A DNA stretch of 64,000 nucleotides from Piper betle (taxonomy: Eukaryota; Streptophyta; Magnoliopsida; Piperales; Piperaceae): assembly GCA_033002965.1 (NCBI GenBank), contig JAURVB010009451.1, positions 22,956 through 86,955 on the forward strand. Reading direction: 5' to 3'. Position numbers and translations under genes: made by a program. The notes below the pieces were generated by a model that was given only the letters and a program-made list of their open reading frames with translations, made no database searches and was not told the DNA's origin. Positions 51,210-62,632 of this stretch are shown in pieces (positions within the stretch are counted from its first letter, which is position 1; every line of letters begins with the position of its first letter).

Positions 51210-51719
51210 GGCAACAAGAGTCACCCCCACCTAACTATCTTTTTATGTAAACAAAGATCAATCTAAGGGGCAACCCTAGAATTTCATTGCAGTGTAATGA
51301 AGCAAAACATCAAACAAGTAAAACGCACACAAAATTGTAATGTGTACAGCCCCGAAAAGTGAAGAGTAAATCCAAATAGCTCAAGTTTAAACTACACCGG
51401 TGGTAAGATTATACAGCTCTAAGTACAACTAGCTTGAGGATTATACAATTCATCAAACGCACATGCCAATTATAAATCACATTATACTTCACTCCAATGA
51501 GGAATATTGCACGAAATAAACCAATTGCCCAGATCACCAAATGGAAGCTAAACCTTGGACTGGTTAGCCTTTTCACAAACAAGATGGAGTATACTTACCA
51601 CTTAATGAACGTCTATTGCTCCAGATGATAGAGACGGCGTTTCGTATTCTGATGTCTCCAAGGCACAAACTCGTTGCATAGTAAGGCCATTAAGGTTCTG
51701 TGTTTGGCCTGTCATCAGG
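51210..51719. other. Intergenic, no gene seen
   Basis: Moderately AT-rich spacer with no recognisable exon or repeat. Confidence 0.4.
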
Positions 51720-52245
51720 GCTGGGCTCGTGCGAGCATAGCCCAATTTTGTCAAACTCAAATTCAATTTATTTAATAAATAAATAAGGTTTTAAGTTATT
51801 TGAGCTCGAGTTGAGCTTAATCAAGTTTGAGTTGAACATCAATCTTGTTCGAGTTTCATCACCATAAACTTGAATATCTAGTTTATTCTTTATAATGCAA
51901 TATTTTTATTTTTATTTTTTATAAAAATATAAATGATATTCTTCATAATTAAAAACCATATAATAATTATTAGATTGTTTCGATTTAATTATTTTTATAC
52001 CAAATTATCATTTTTAATATTATATTATTTATGTATTGTTAAAGAAAATTTTTTTAAGCTTTGTATTAGACAAATTGATTCAAGTCCAGTTTTAAGCCGA
52101 GTCGAGTTTTTCGAGTCAAATCGAGTTGAGTTTGATATAACTTGAAACCGACTCTATTATAATTGAGTTGGGTGGATTTTTTTAAGATCGATTTTAAAAT
52201 TAATCGAGTTCTAGTTGAGTTGAGTAGAGCGTGCTAGCTTTACTT
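51720..52245. mobile_element. Decayed hAT-like element (candidate)
   Basis: Begins CAGGGCTGGGCTCG and ends near GTGCCCAGATC, whose reverse complement GATCTGGGCAC is similar. The interior is rich in GAGCTCGAGTTGAG / ACTCGATT words shared with 37.3-38.1 kb. No target duplication found. Confidence 0.4.
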
Positions 52246-53754
52246 GTGCCCAGATCTACATGTAATTATCTTTTAAAATTTTATGAGTTGCCACAAAAGC
52301 TTCAAAATTTTGCCTCTGATGGGTTCCTATTTTTTCCAAGACTAATGGATTCACAAAATTATATTCGTGTTCTTCAGATCTATAAAGTGGGAAGGCTCAA
52401 AGCTCCTTTAAATCTCTCTCACACGTTGGCTCCAAAATTTTACATTACCTAGGTAGCGGTACCAATGGGTCGGGTTTGGGTCAGACCCGAGGACTCAAAT
52501 TCAAACCCAAATATGTAAGCACCTTTTTATATATAGACATGAACCATGATCGAACCCATAATAAATATACTATAAATATCACAAATATACTATATACTTA
52601 GACCAGAATAAACAAAAATTTAGAAATCTTATAATAATTATTCATATTTACTCTTATTAATAAAAAAATTCAATGTCGGTCTCTGATGAAAAATAGGAGA
52701 TTTAATCGATCAAAATACAATAAAAATATAAATTAATAAATTAAATTACCTCTTTAATCGGATATATCTTTAAATTTAATCAAAATATATATTTAATGTA
52801 CTAACTTATTATAGTTTATCTCATCATTAATGAACAAAAGTTTATCTATAAAATTATCATCATTATTGACAAGGGTTTATATATAAAATTAAAATTTATA
52901 TATTATATAAGTCACACATAACATGCGACATCTTGCTTAATTTACTAGAAAAAGCTTTTTACCACTTATTTATAATAGAAGAGGTTTTTCCAAAAAAAAG
53001 AATTTTTTATATTACCAGAAGGTTAAAAAATTAAGCTTAATTACAAAAAATAGGAAATTTTATTATAATGATAAAATTACCTTCAAATTAATTTTTTTGA
53101 AGCAAAAAGTGTGGGAGGTCGGCCCAGTCTATTCAGTCGCTGACTTGTTCTGGTTAGATCCGACCAGAAGCTGGCAAGAGTTTGGCCCAACAACCTGATA
53201 TGACCATAATCGGGTAGTTTTGGCAATAGTTTGAGCCAATTCTATTCTAGCTAGATCTAGCCTTTGGGTCGGTGTTGTCGGATCCTAGCACGGTTCAAGG
53301 TCGGCTGCCAACAAACAATTTTTTTATTTTAGAAAATAATAATCTGGTAGGAAATTTTTATTATAATTAAATTCCCACTTTTTATAATTAGATATGATTC
53401 TCCGGTCATATGGCAGTATAAAAAAATCTATTTTTCTTCACATAATAAAAATACAGTATATTTTAAAAGATGAATTTTAAATTCAATTAATATAAAGAAA
53501 AACAAAAATTAAAGCAAAAATTAAATAAATATTTTTTGAATTCGGGCCCTTTGCGACGAACCGGGACCTGAAATTAAATGGGTACGAATAAATACACGAA
53601 CCCTTGAGGCAGAACTGTCGATATGATTGAACCCAAATATAGTGTTTTTGGGTCTACACCTAATTACCGAAACCCATTGACTACAGCAATTCCAAGTCTC
53701 CTAAGCAGCTTTGTACAGTTGCAACCTGGCCTGTAATAGTTGAAATATTGATGA
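52246..53754. other. AT-rich repeats, no gene seen
   Basis: The stretch from GGTCGGGTTTGGGTC (52470) to TTTTTGGGTCTACACC (about 53660) may be one more inverted-terminus element, but the ends are not secure. The rest is AT-rich. Confidence 0.35.
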
Positions 53755-54950
53755 GTAGGGCAGCACTATGGTGCGCTGCCCACTTTTGGCAATGCATTAT
53801 GCGCTACCAAATCTGGGCTACTGGATTGAAATCCAGTGACCCAATTTTCACTGCCCCAAACCTGATCCGAGGCCTGCTCAGACCCGTCCCAGACCCGCTC
53901 GCCTGCTTGTTCGTAGCGGTTCGCCGGATTGCCCACCCATCCCAGCCCCCCAGCCAACGGCGCCCCCACCGTGGCCCCCTCGCCCGCCGCAATGACCCCT
54001 GCCACCCCCTTGCCCCGCCAGCGCCCTCCCCCGGCCTTTGCCTACCATCGCACCCCATTGTTCCCTGCCCCCGGCCGCCACTTCCAACCCCCTATCGCAG
54101 CTACTAATTTTGTAATAAAAACTTGACTCGATTATTGGTAGAAATCAGCGTGGGATCGAGTCAAGTTTTTATTACAAAATTGGTTTATTTTTTTAAAATT
54201 TATTTTATAATATTAACCCGAGTTTCACGGGATCGAGTCAAGTTTTTATTATGAAATTATTTTATTGTTTTAAAATTTTATTTCGTAATAGAAACTTGAC
54301 TCAGTCCTGACTCGAATCAATATTACAACAATATTTTATTTTCTTAAAAAAATTATTTCAAAATATTGACTCGAGTCGAGACTGAGTCAAGTTTTTATTA
54401 CGAAATTATTTTATTTTTTTAATATTTATTTTGTAATAAAAACTTGACTTGAGTCGGGATCGAGTCAAGTTTTTATTACGAAACTATACCCCACCGCCGG
54501 CGACCTCTCCGGCAGCCACCCGCGGAGGGGGTGGGGACAGGTTGCGGTGCAGGGGGTGTGATTGCGGGCAGGGCCGAGGGGGACCGTAGCTTCAAGCGGG
54601 AGGGCGGTTGGGGGGGGGGAGGGCGGGGCGCACTGCGCCGGGCGAGGGCGGGAGGGCTGCAGCTCCGTGCAGGGGCGGGGGGCCGCAGCTTGCTCGGGCA
54701 TGGGGGGAGTGGGGGAGGTTGAGGGGGAAACGCAGGGGTGGTCTGCGACTGCAGGCGGGGGTAGGGCCAGGGGGCCAATGAGGGGTCGAGGGGCGACGGA
54801 ATCCGGCGGGTGGGGGGAAATGCTGCCCGCGCAAGAGAAAATGGGGGAGGGGGAAAAACGGGAAAACTAGATTTGGGCCATTGGATTTTGATCCAATGGC
54901 CAAAAATAAAAAAACGCTGCATACGCTACCAAAACACGACAGTGCATCAC
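53755..54950. mobile_element. Inverted-repeat element with two mirrored GC-rich blocks (MULE-like)
   Basis: The left end (GCACTATGGTGCGC ... TTTTGGCAATGCATTATGCGC, then CTGGATTGAAATCCAG) has an imperfect inverted counterpart at the right (TTGGATTTTGATCCAATGGC ... GCATACGCTACCAAAA ... CAGTGC). The element at 23101-24623 shares a related GGATC...GATCCAATGGCC palindrome. A C-rich block (53890-54090) and a G-rich block (54485-54860) flank a central palindrome array. No transposase; the open frames in the GC blocks look like composition artefacts. Confidence 0.6.
54106..54490. repeat. Array of nested AT-rich palindromes
   Basis: The words TCGAGTCAAGTTTTTATTA and their reverse complements occur at least six times in alternating orientation between 54106 and 54482, separated by A/T-rich spacers. 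Adjacent units can fold into several long hairpins. Confidence 0.85.
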
Positions 54951-55377
54951 AACAAAATTCTTTTCATGTTTTCACCCATATATGGGATGGACCAGGAAAG
55001 TCACAATACTACATACTCTCCATGGCCGAAAAATAAATGGGAATATTCCTCCATGATTTAAAAATTTTAAACAATATTATTGAGGTTTTCTCCGTGATTC
55101 GACCCGGCCATTTTTCACAACATTGTGAGCCTAGCTGGCCAGGTGTTACCAAAATAAAACTACTAAATGCCGAGTAATAAGTTATAAAATAATGGTTCCC
55201 ACAGTCTTAGACTATTTCCCATAGCCACATTTATAACTCAAAACAAAATAAAAAGAAGTCTCATTTATTACCCATTCTCCTAACCTAACTATCCTATCAT
55301 ACTTTTATTCTACCTTATTTGAGCTGAAATCAAACAATCTTGATTGGCCTACATACCCATGTCGGGATCAAGCTCGA
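54951..55377. other. Intergenic spacer
   Basis: Nothing is recognised between the inverted-repeat element and the minisatellite. Confidence 0.4.
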
Positions 55378-56105
55378 TGTAGTTCTATTGGCTGATGGGT
55401 TAGTTCACCGTGCCACTATAAAATATTGGGCCAATGGGTCAGTCCATCGTGCCTCCTATTAGCCGATGGGTTCATTCCATCGTACCCCTATTATATTGTA
55501 GTTCTATTGGCTGATGGGTTAGTCCACTGTGCCACTATAAAATATTGGGCCAATGGGTCAGTCCATCGTGCCCCCTATTGGCCGATAGGTTCATTCCATC
55601 GTACCCCTATTATGTTGTAGTTCTATTGGCTGATGGGTTAGTCCACCGTGCCACTATAAAATATTGGGCCGATGGGTCAGTCCATCGTGCCCCCTTATTG
55701 GCCGATTGGTTCATTCCATCATACCCCCTATTATGTTTGGCCGATGGGTCCATTCCATCGTACCCCCTATTGGCCGATGGGTCCATTCCATCGTACCCCC
55801 TATTGGCCGATGGGTCCATTCCACCGTACCCCTGTATTAGGTTGAGCTGATGGGTCCATTCCACCGTACCTGCTATTGGCCGATGGGTCCATTCCACCGT
55901 ACCACTTATTAGGTTGAGCCGATGGGTCCATTCCACCGTACCCCCTATTGGCCGATGGGTCCATTCCACCATACCACTTATTAGGTTGAGCCGATGGGTC
56001 CATTCTACCGTACCCCCTATTGGCCGATGGGTCCATTCCACCGTACCACTGTATTAGGTTGAGCCGATAGGTCCATTCCATCGTACCCCCTATTGGCCGA
56101 TATTT
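55378..56105. repeat. Hierarchical minisatellite (about 33-bp basic unit)
   Basis: The basic unit is of the form TTGGCCGATGGGTCCATTCC-AYCGTACCCCC-TA. The left third is organised as a 119-bp higher-order unit repeated from about 55378, 55497 and 55616 (each starting GTAGTTCTATTGGCTGATGG). The middle is plain 33-35-bp units, and the right part alternates units with and without a TTAGGTTGAG insert (about 70-bp period). Long frames on both strands come from the repeat itself and are not taken as genes. Confidence 0.95.
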
Positions 56106-56169
56106 ATTTATAGACTGTCTGTTCCATTCTGACATGTCCATTATTAGATTTTGAACAGTGCGGCTAAAA

Positions 56170-56231
56170 AAATAGGGTTTCTTGAGACTAGTCAAACGTG
56201 AAATAGGGTTTCTTGAGACTAGTCAAATGTG
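56170..56231. repeat. 31-bp tandem duplication
   Basis: AAATAGGGTTTCTTGAGACT starts copies at 56170 and 56201, with one substitution between them. Confidence 0.9.
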
Positions 56232-57587
56232 AATTTCATATCTGCCATCTAATTTGCAACCATACAATATCTCAACACCCAAAGACCTATTGCAATTTAT
56301 ACCAAAAGTTCCAGCAACTTAGCAAGGTATTTCTAATGAATATATGCGTTGCAACTATGCATGTAAGAGTTCTAATGGAAAAGAAACTAAGAAGAAGTAT
56401 GAAATACTTACACCACAATGGAAAGGCACGAGAGAGGAGGCAAGGAGTGGACTCCTTTTTCTCCCTAACCCCCTCCTCCTATATATATATATGCTTCAAC
56501 GAGTTCCTCAGTTAAATTCTCACATCTATTCATGTATAGGTATTCCCTAGGTTCAACGAGTCCCTTTATTAAATTCTCTTACCCCATCATGACCACCATT
56601 ACCTATATACAAAATTGTGCATTTTGGACATGGGTACAGTGTCCAATTTTTTTATTTTTATTTTATAAAACTACACCGTGTATTGCGCCGGGGATGATAA
56701 ATTTATTATCTCCATTTCCACTCAAGGACACAAGAAGACCACAAGATGATAGTACAAAATTACAAGTTTACTACATTTGTAGCCAAGGACTTGAAGCAGG
56801 GTCTTCGCCGTGCTTGAACCTTTATGGCATGTTCCACACGCTCATTATTCATTTATTCATGTCAACACTAGAGTTACTCATGATTCGTACCTACAACGCC
56901 TCATATATCTTAATCATCTTGTCCGCTTCTCTTTGTGCAACACTTCCTCAAATACACAAAGCTGTACACCTGCGGCCAGCCTGGGGTTGCGTAATTTTTT
57001 TATATGTTGATTATGTTTTTAAATAATTATTATTCTCTCAATTTTTGTTCTAACTACTTAACTTTTTTATTAAAATATTGTTGCATTGCACGGTGTGTTA
57101 CATTTTTATTTGACTGTACTTTTTAAAATCAGGATATACTAATTATAAATATTCACACGTTTGACTAAAATTCATATTAGCACAATTATTAATTTTGTTT
57201 GAGTTTTATTTATATTTTAAAATTATATTCAACTTCAATTTCGATATTTTGTTTTAAGCTTTGGAAGGGTTTATATATTAATCAGTTTGAGGCTTAGTTA
57301 TATACCTATTAAATAGTATATCTTAATTTATTGACAGAAAGATATTTTTAAATATTGTATAAATTATTTTATTCTAAATAATTAGTCCTAAGCAACTTCC
57401 AATTTAAATATTTTTAGTTTTAATTTACATATGTTTTGAAATTTTTATATGACTCCTATAAATTCATTGTGACTCCTATATAATATATTGAAGTAAAAAG
57501 TAACGATTTTAAAATATAATCTTACTAGAGAACGAAGTTGATTCTATATATTTTTTAATTATAATTGAGTATAATCTTATTTTATTC
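56232..57587. other. AT-rich intergenic, no gene seen
   Basis: A 164-codon plus frame at 56532-57026 lacks any recognisable domain and is not called. The remainder is AT-rich. Confidence 0.4.
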
Positions 57588-59512
57588 CATGGTTGCATAA
57601 ATCAGAATCGGAATCGGTTTTCGAGGGAGTCAGATTTGGAATCGGAATCGATCTAAATCAGACAGGAATCAGTTCAGTTGAATCGATCTAAATAGGTCCA
57701 CATCGGTTCATATATAATAATTTGACAACTCATAACATAAATATATAAAAATTAGATATTGATGTCATTTTGATATTATTGTGTGTATTATATTTTATGA
57801 TATTTTTTAATTTTTAAATTTTTTTTAAATTATTTAGAGTTAGTTATTATTTTTGACTCAAGTTGGACACGAGTCAAGTTTTAATTACGAGAATGCCATT
57901 GAGTGTTATTTCTTTCCTTCGCCCTTTCTCTCCCGCATCCGCCCTCCTTCCCCGTCGCCATCGCTGCCGCACCCCCCTCCCCCAAGACCCGCCCCGTGTT
58001 CAAATATTTTCAATGACGTGCAAGTATACACCGTCGAAACAAGTAATATAATGATAAAATCGAGTATCATCCCACATAGAGATGAATTTCCTATAATTAA
58101 TTAAAGAAAATAAAATTAGGAGCAAAACAAAAATAATTAACTTAACTAAATCTAAGTAATAACTTTAAATTAAAAGCGAAGTTAAAATTATAAAACTCGT
58201 TCTAGAGTCGAATTTCCTACATGAATTTAATCTTCATCAAATCTTACTCTTATCTTTTATTCCCTCGGATTGTCGATCTAGGATAATTATATAACATGGT
58301 GGTTCCCACTCCTTCATGCTTCTGTTATTTTACCTCAATTTCTACCTCGAGGTGATAATTGATTAATTAACAAAATAATGAATTAAGAATTGTCTTACAA
58401 TCGCATACGGTATTATGTATCTTTCGACCACAATAACAAACAAGTCAAAAGACTCGTCATATGATAAATTACCAATGACTAATCTAATTAATTTCTCCCG
58501 AAATCTAATTAAACCTCGTGATCTAAAAAATAGGTGATCAATCTATTCTTATCATTAAGAATATGACAATTCAAACATTTCGATTGAATAAAAGAATAAA
58601 AGCTTGAAATAAATTCAATTAAATCATGTTAAATTCCACTCTTCTCTAGAACGAAATAAAAGACTACTCCATAATAAAAATAGAAACCAATATAAAGAAG
58701 AAACTACTTTTTATTATGAAAGAAAAAAAAATTACAAAAACTAAAACTACTTCTTTCACTACATTTCAAAGCCAAGAGATAAGATATGATCAACAACAAA
58801 TGATCACTCATTTATATAGAAGTGGAGATACAAAAATTCGACGAGAGGATTCACAAATTGACGTAGTCTAATTAATTATAATATCACTTTAAGTTTTTAA
58901 CTGTTCGATTCCATTGAACACCATAAATTATAGCCATTGGGTGGGGCCAATTGTCATGACCAATCAAATCCAAAACTTAATTTATTCATCTTTTTCTGCA
59001 TTGAAACACCAAAATTAAGCATATCTAATAAAATATCAATTAACTAGAATATAACGAAAAATATCACCTAATTAATAATATTTATACCTAAAAAGTACAA
59101 AATCATATAAAAAACCTAGGTAAATATTGGATATTTTAAACACTTAACACCCCACCCTCGCCCGCCCCGCCCTCGCTCGCCGTGCCTCGCCTTGCGCCCG
59201 CCGCTCCCGCCTCCCCCGCCGTGCCCCGCCGCCCCTCCCCTTAGACCCGCCCCCGCCCTGCCCTCGCCTGCTGCGCCCTACCTCCCCCTGCCAGCCCTGC
59301 CCTATCCCTCCCCACCGTTACCGCCCTACCCCGCCACACCCTGCCCCTGCGCCCGGAATTGGCCGATTTGGGCCGATTCCGAATCGGCTCAAATCGGCCA
59401 ATTCACGGACCGATTGGATGAAAACCGATTCCATGGGTTTTGAATCGGTTTTTCTCCGATCCGAGTGGAATCGGCCGATTCCGATTCGAAATTGGCAATT
59501 CCTACAACCCGG
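57588..59512. mobile_element. hAT-like element with GC-rich core, copy A (interrupted)
   Basis: The left end is CATGGTTGCATAAATC...GAATCGG and the right end read backwards is CCGGGTTGTAGGAATTGCC...GAATCGG. The flanks are TTTTATTC (57580-57587) and CTTTATTC (59513-59520), seven of eight bases matching, as for a hAT 8-bp target duplication. The C-rich core is split by the LTR-like insertion at 57997-59149. Without that insertion the element is about 770 bp. Its relative lies at 62633-63479. No transposase. Confidence 0.75.
57997..59149 (+). mobile_element. Solo-LTR-like element, second family copy, nested in the hAT core
   Basis: Starts TGTTCAAATATTTTCAATGA and ends CACTTAACA. It is co-linear with 49982-51209 throughout. 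The flanks are CCCCG and CCCCA, four of five bases matching. It sits inside the C-rich core of the hAT-like element, so the hAT element is the older of the two. Confidence 0.8.
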
Positions 59513-59520
59513 CTTTATTC

Positions 59521-60734
59521 CCATTAATTCTTTTATTTATCAACAACCATTTGATTTATTTTATATTTAATTATCATGACCACTGTTCAAAAGAGAAACT
59601 TCAGTGTTATTAATGGCCAACCAGTTTATGAGCTAGCTTATGATTTATTTTTAAATATATTGGTATTTACAACATGGAAATTTGGTTATTATAATATTCT
59701 TAAATTTTAGATCACTTCTACTGATGTATTTCATAGGAGTTCATTGAATAAAGAAAAAAACATGAATGAATTAATATTAGAAGCAACTCGATAAATATAG
59801 TTACACTACACAGTGCAATACTGTAAAAATTAATTGATATGGCCAACTTCAACTGCATGTACATATTAACATATTAAGGACGCGATGCACAAATTTTTAT
59901 CTATTTTTTCTATATGGTGATTATAATTTTAAATAAATATTTTCTATTGCTTTATTAAAATTATATTATTATTATTATTATTATACATTATGTACTGACC
60001 CACTATCAATCTAAAATTTTGAAGTAATATATATCATATTAATATTAAACTTTCAACTGGATTAAATTTAATTTTATATTCTATCATCTCTTATTCTAGA
60101 CTTTGATATTTTCTATTATTAATATATTATCATTTTAAAATTTATTTATTATTAAAATATTCATACACATTGTGGGGGCGCACTCTGCTCGATTTTATAC
60201 TAGAGTTTATCATTTTTTAAAAATTATTATATTCTAATTATTAACCCAACTCATAATATAACCTAACACATAATATAAAACCTACATATAAATCTGAAAA
60301 TTTTTTAAATTAGTTCAATCACAAATTCGGAATTATTTTTGTAAAAATCTAAATTAAATAGTCAATTAATTTGCACACTCAAAATATACATTTTTCAATA
60401 TATTTTAGTTTTTCAAATAATAAATTGTAGAGATGGAGTGATAATTTTTATTTAAATCAATTAAAATTTGGAGCATTCGTCTTTTTTATTTAATCAACGC
60501 TTTAATAATATAGAATGATCTTCTTAATCAATTAAATTATAAATTTGAAAATATCTTCTCAACTAAAAAATCCACTATATTTCAGAAGTATAAATTAAAT
60601 ATCTGTTATCTCAGGTATTTATTAGTTGCACTAACTAATTATTTACCTATGATCTGCCGGTTTGTTTGGTAATTTACATATCTTATCTTATCAAGTATTT
60701 ATCAAGAATTTATCAAGCCCGTATATCTAGCATC
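59521..60734. other. AT-rich intergenic, no gene seen
   Basis: Long AT-rich stretch with an (ATT)n tract near 59968-59985. Nothing coding is recognised. Confidence 0.45.
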
Positions 60735-60937
60735 TGATCTTGTCAAGTATTTATCAAGCACGTATACCTAAACTCTACGTTTTTAGTAACAAAACAAAGA
60801 ATGCATCAAGCAGATAAATCTAATCTGGATTTGTCTGATCTTATCAAGTATTTATTATGCAAATATATCTAAACTCTTATGTTTTAAAATAAAAAACAAA
60901 GATTGCATCAAGCAGATTATCAAATATGGATTTATCT
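60735..60937. repeat. Tandem duplication 2 x 101 bp
   Basis: TGATCTTRTCAAGTATTTAT starts copies at 60735 and 60836. Both continue through TATCTAAACTC-like and GCATCAAGCAGAT words. Confidence 0.8.
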
Positions 60938-61983
60938 TATTTTTTATATTTAATTAACCAATTAAAATGAGGCAGTTGTTGATCCCTCATTAAACATTGG
61001 CATTTTGCAAAAATGCATTCTTTTATTATGGCAGACTATCATCCCTGATCAACACCTGCTGAAAACCGTGTTAGCCGGGAATTTCTCAAAGAAGTGGCCT
61101 GGTGGATCATTTCTATTTTATTTTAATTAAGATATATTCTGCCACATATTCTAGCAGATGTCATCTAATTATTTTATAGTATTACTCTTTATTTTTTATT
61201 AGTAAAAAAATTACTTTTTATTGTCATTAGGATTTATTTTGAATTCTTCAGTAGTTTTCTATTATAATTAGGATTTGTTTTGCCACATGTCATCTAATTA
61301 TTTTTCAATATTATCCTTTTATTTTTTATTAGTAAAAATATTACTTGTCTATTATAATTAAGATTGTTTTAAATCATTTAATACTTTTCTATTGTAATTA
61401 CAATTCATTTTGATTTCTATTATAATTAGGATTTATTTTGAATCGGTTGGGAGCAAATCGAGTGGATTAGCGGCACATTCATTGATATTGTAAAACTTCA
61501 ATTTTAAGTTAGGGTTTTACCTGATTTTAGTTTTGCCTAGTTGGGGTTAGTTTCAAGTTGGTTCAAACAAACTCGAGTTAGACCAATTTTTAGACCATGA
61601 GTATGGGGCAGAGATGGCCGTATGGGCATGTTATAGAGGCTAAGCATACTCTATATGTAGATGATAGTTTCAGTTATGATATAGAAGAGTATGATTTATC
61701 AGTGTATACAAAAGGTATACAAATAATTTTTTTATAAGTTAATGAGGGTTTTAGACCTAGATCTAGGCCTTTGCATAGTATCTATTTAAGATTTTCAAGA
61801 TATTTTATTTACATGTAGCATAGGGATTTCAAATCACCGGATTGTGCCTCTCTAGGCCCAGCATGATTGAGTTCAAGGTTCAATGCCTATTTAGCTTTTT
61901 ACGTCAATTCATGTCTATAGAGCCACTTTGTAGGTCTCGAGTTAGTTTCGACTTTGGACAATCTCAATCCAAGCTTTTCATCC

Positions 61984-62014
<31 letters not shown>

Positions 62015-62084
62015 ATATACCTATAGGTGGGCCCCACTAGGCCATGAGTTGTCTAACTTTCAAATCACGCAACGTGCGATGATC
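60938..62084. other. AT-rich repeats, no gene seen
   Basis: Holds a diverged duplication of about 130 bp (GCCACAT...GTCATCTAATTATTTT at 61141 and 61282) and an (AT)14 tract at 61984-62011. No gene is seen. Confidence 0.45.
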
Positions 62085-62632
62085 TAAGCCTTCGTGTCAG
62101 CCTCTGGCTCTCGCCATGTTGACCTTTTTACATAGATTTTCCTGCGCCATTTCCTGAGTTTTCCACCATTGCCCCCTGCCACCCACTTTGGCTGCCACCG
62201 GCAAGACCCGCCGGCTCTCGTCCGCCTACTTCGGATTGATACGGCCGTGACCACCATGTGAGGCCAGCTTATCCGGTGCTGTGCACCGTCATCGCCGCCA
62301 TCTGATGCCCCCGTAGTTGCCATTGGTGACCTAGTTTTTGTCACTGTTCATCAGTGTCGCCGCCACCTTTCGAACTATTTTCTGGCACTGGCAAGTGTTC
62401 GCCGACAAAGCCGACCACCCCTACAACTTTCCCTCACCGAGATCTTCCTTTTTTGACCGACACCGACCTCTACCATGGCAGCGATTGCTGCCTGCGACTC
62501 ACACCCTGGCCGACAACGTTTTTTGTCGTTTTTCGACCATTCTTCGGCAAGCCACAGTAGCTGGCACGACCAACAGTCAACCCGTATGAAGCTTTCTCCT
62601 CCAATGGCCGATCTTTGGGAACCACCCATGAC
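62085..62632. other. GC-rich repeat-like host of the hAT copy B insertion, left part
   Basis: Rich in GCC/CGCC words with many short open frames on both strands. It looks like retrotransposon leader or LTR sequence rather than a gene. It is continuous in sense with 63488 onward once the hAT-like insertion is removed. Confidence 0.35.

Noticed and set aside
53748..54922. Several 60-150-codon frames in GC-rich blocks
   Set aside because: Overlapping frames on both strands with Pro/Gly/Arg-rich low-complexity products are a composition effect inside a transposon.
55378..56105. CRISPR-like array
   Set aside because: Units have no unique spacers and the genome is a plant nuclear genome; this is a minisatellite.
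55610..56195. Long repeat-peptide frames on the minus strand of the minisatellite
   Set aside because: Open frames arise because the repeat unit lacks stops. No start context, domain or promoter is seen.
56532..57026. 164-codon plus frame
   Set aside because: No domain, unusual composition and no homologous motif I can name; probably chance.
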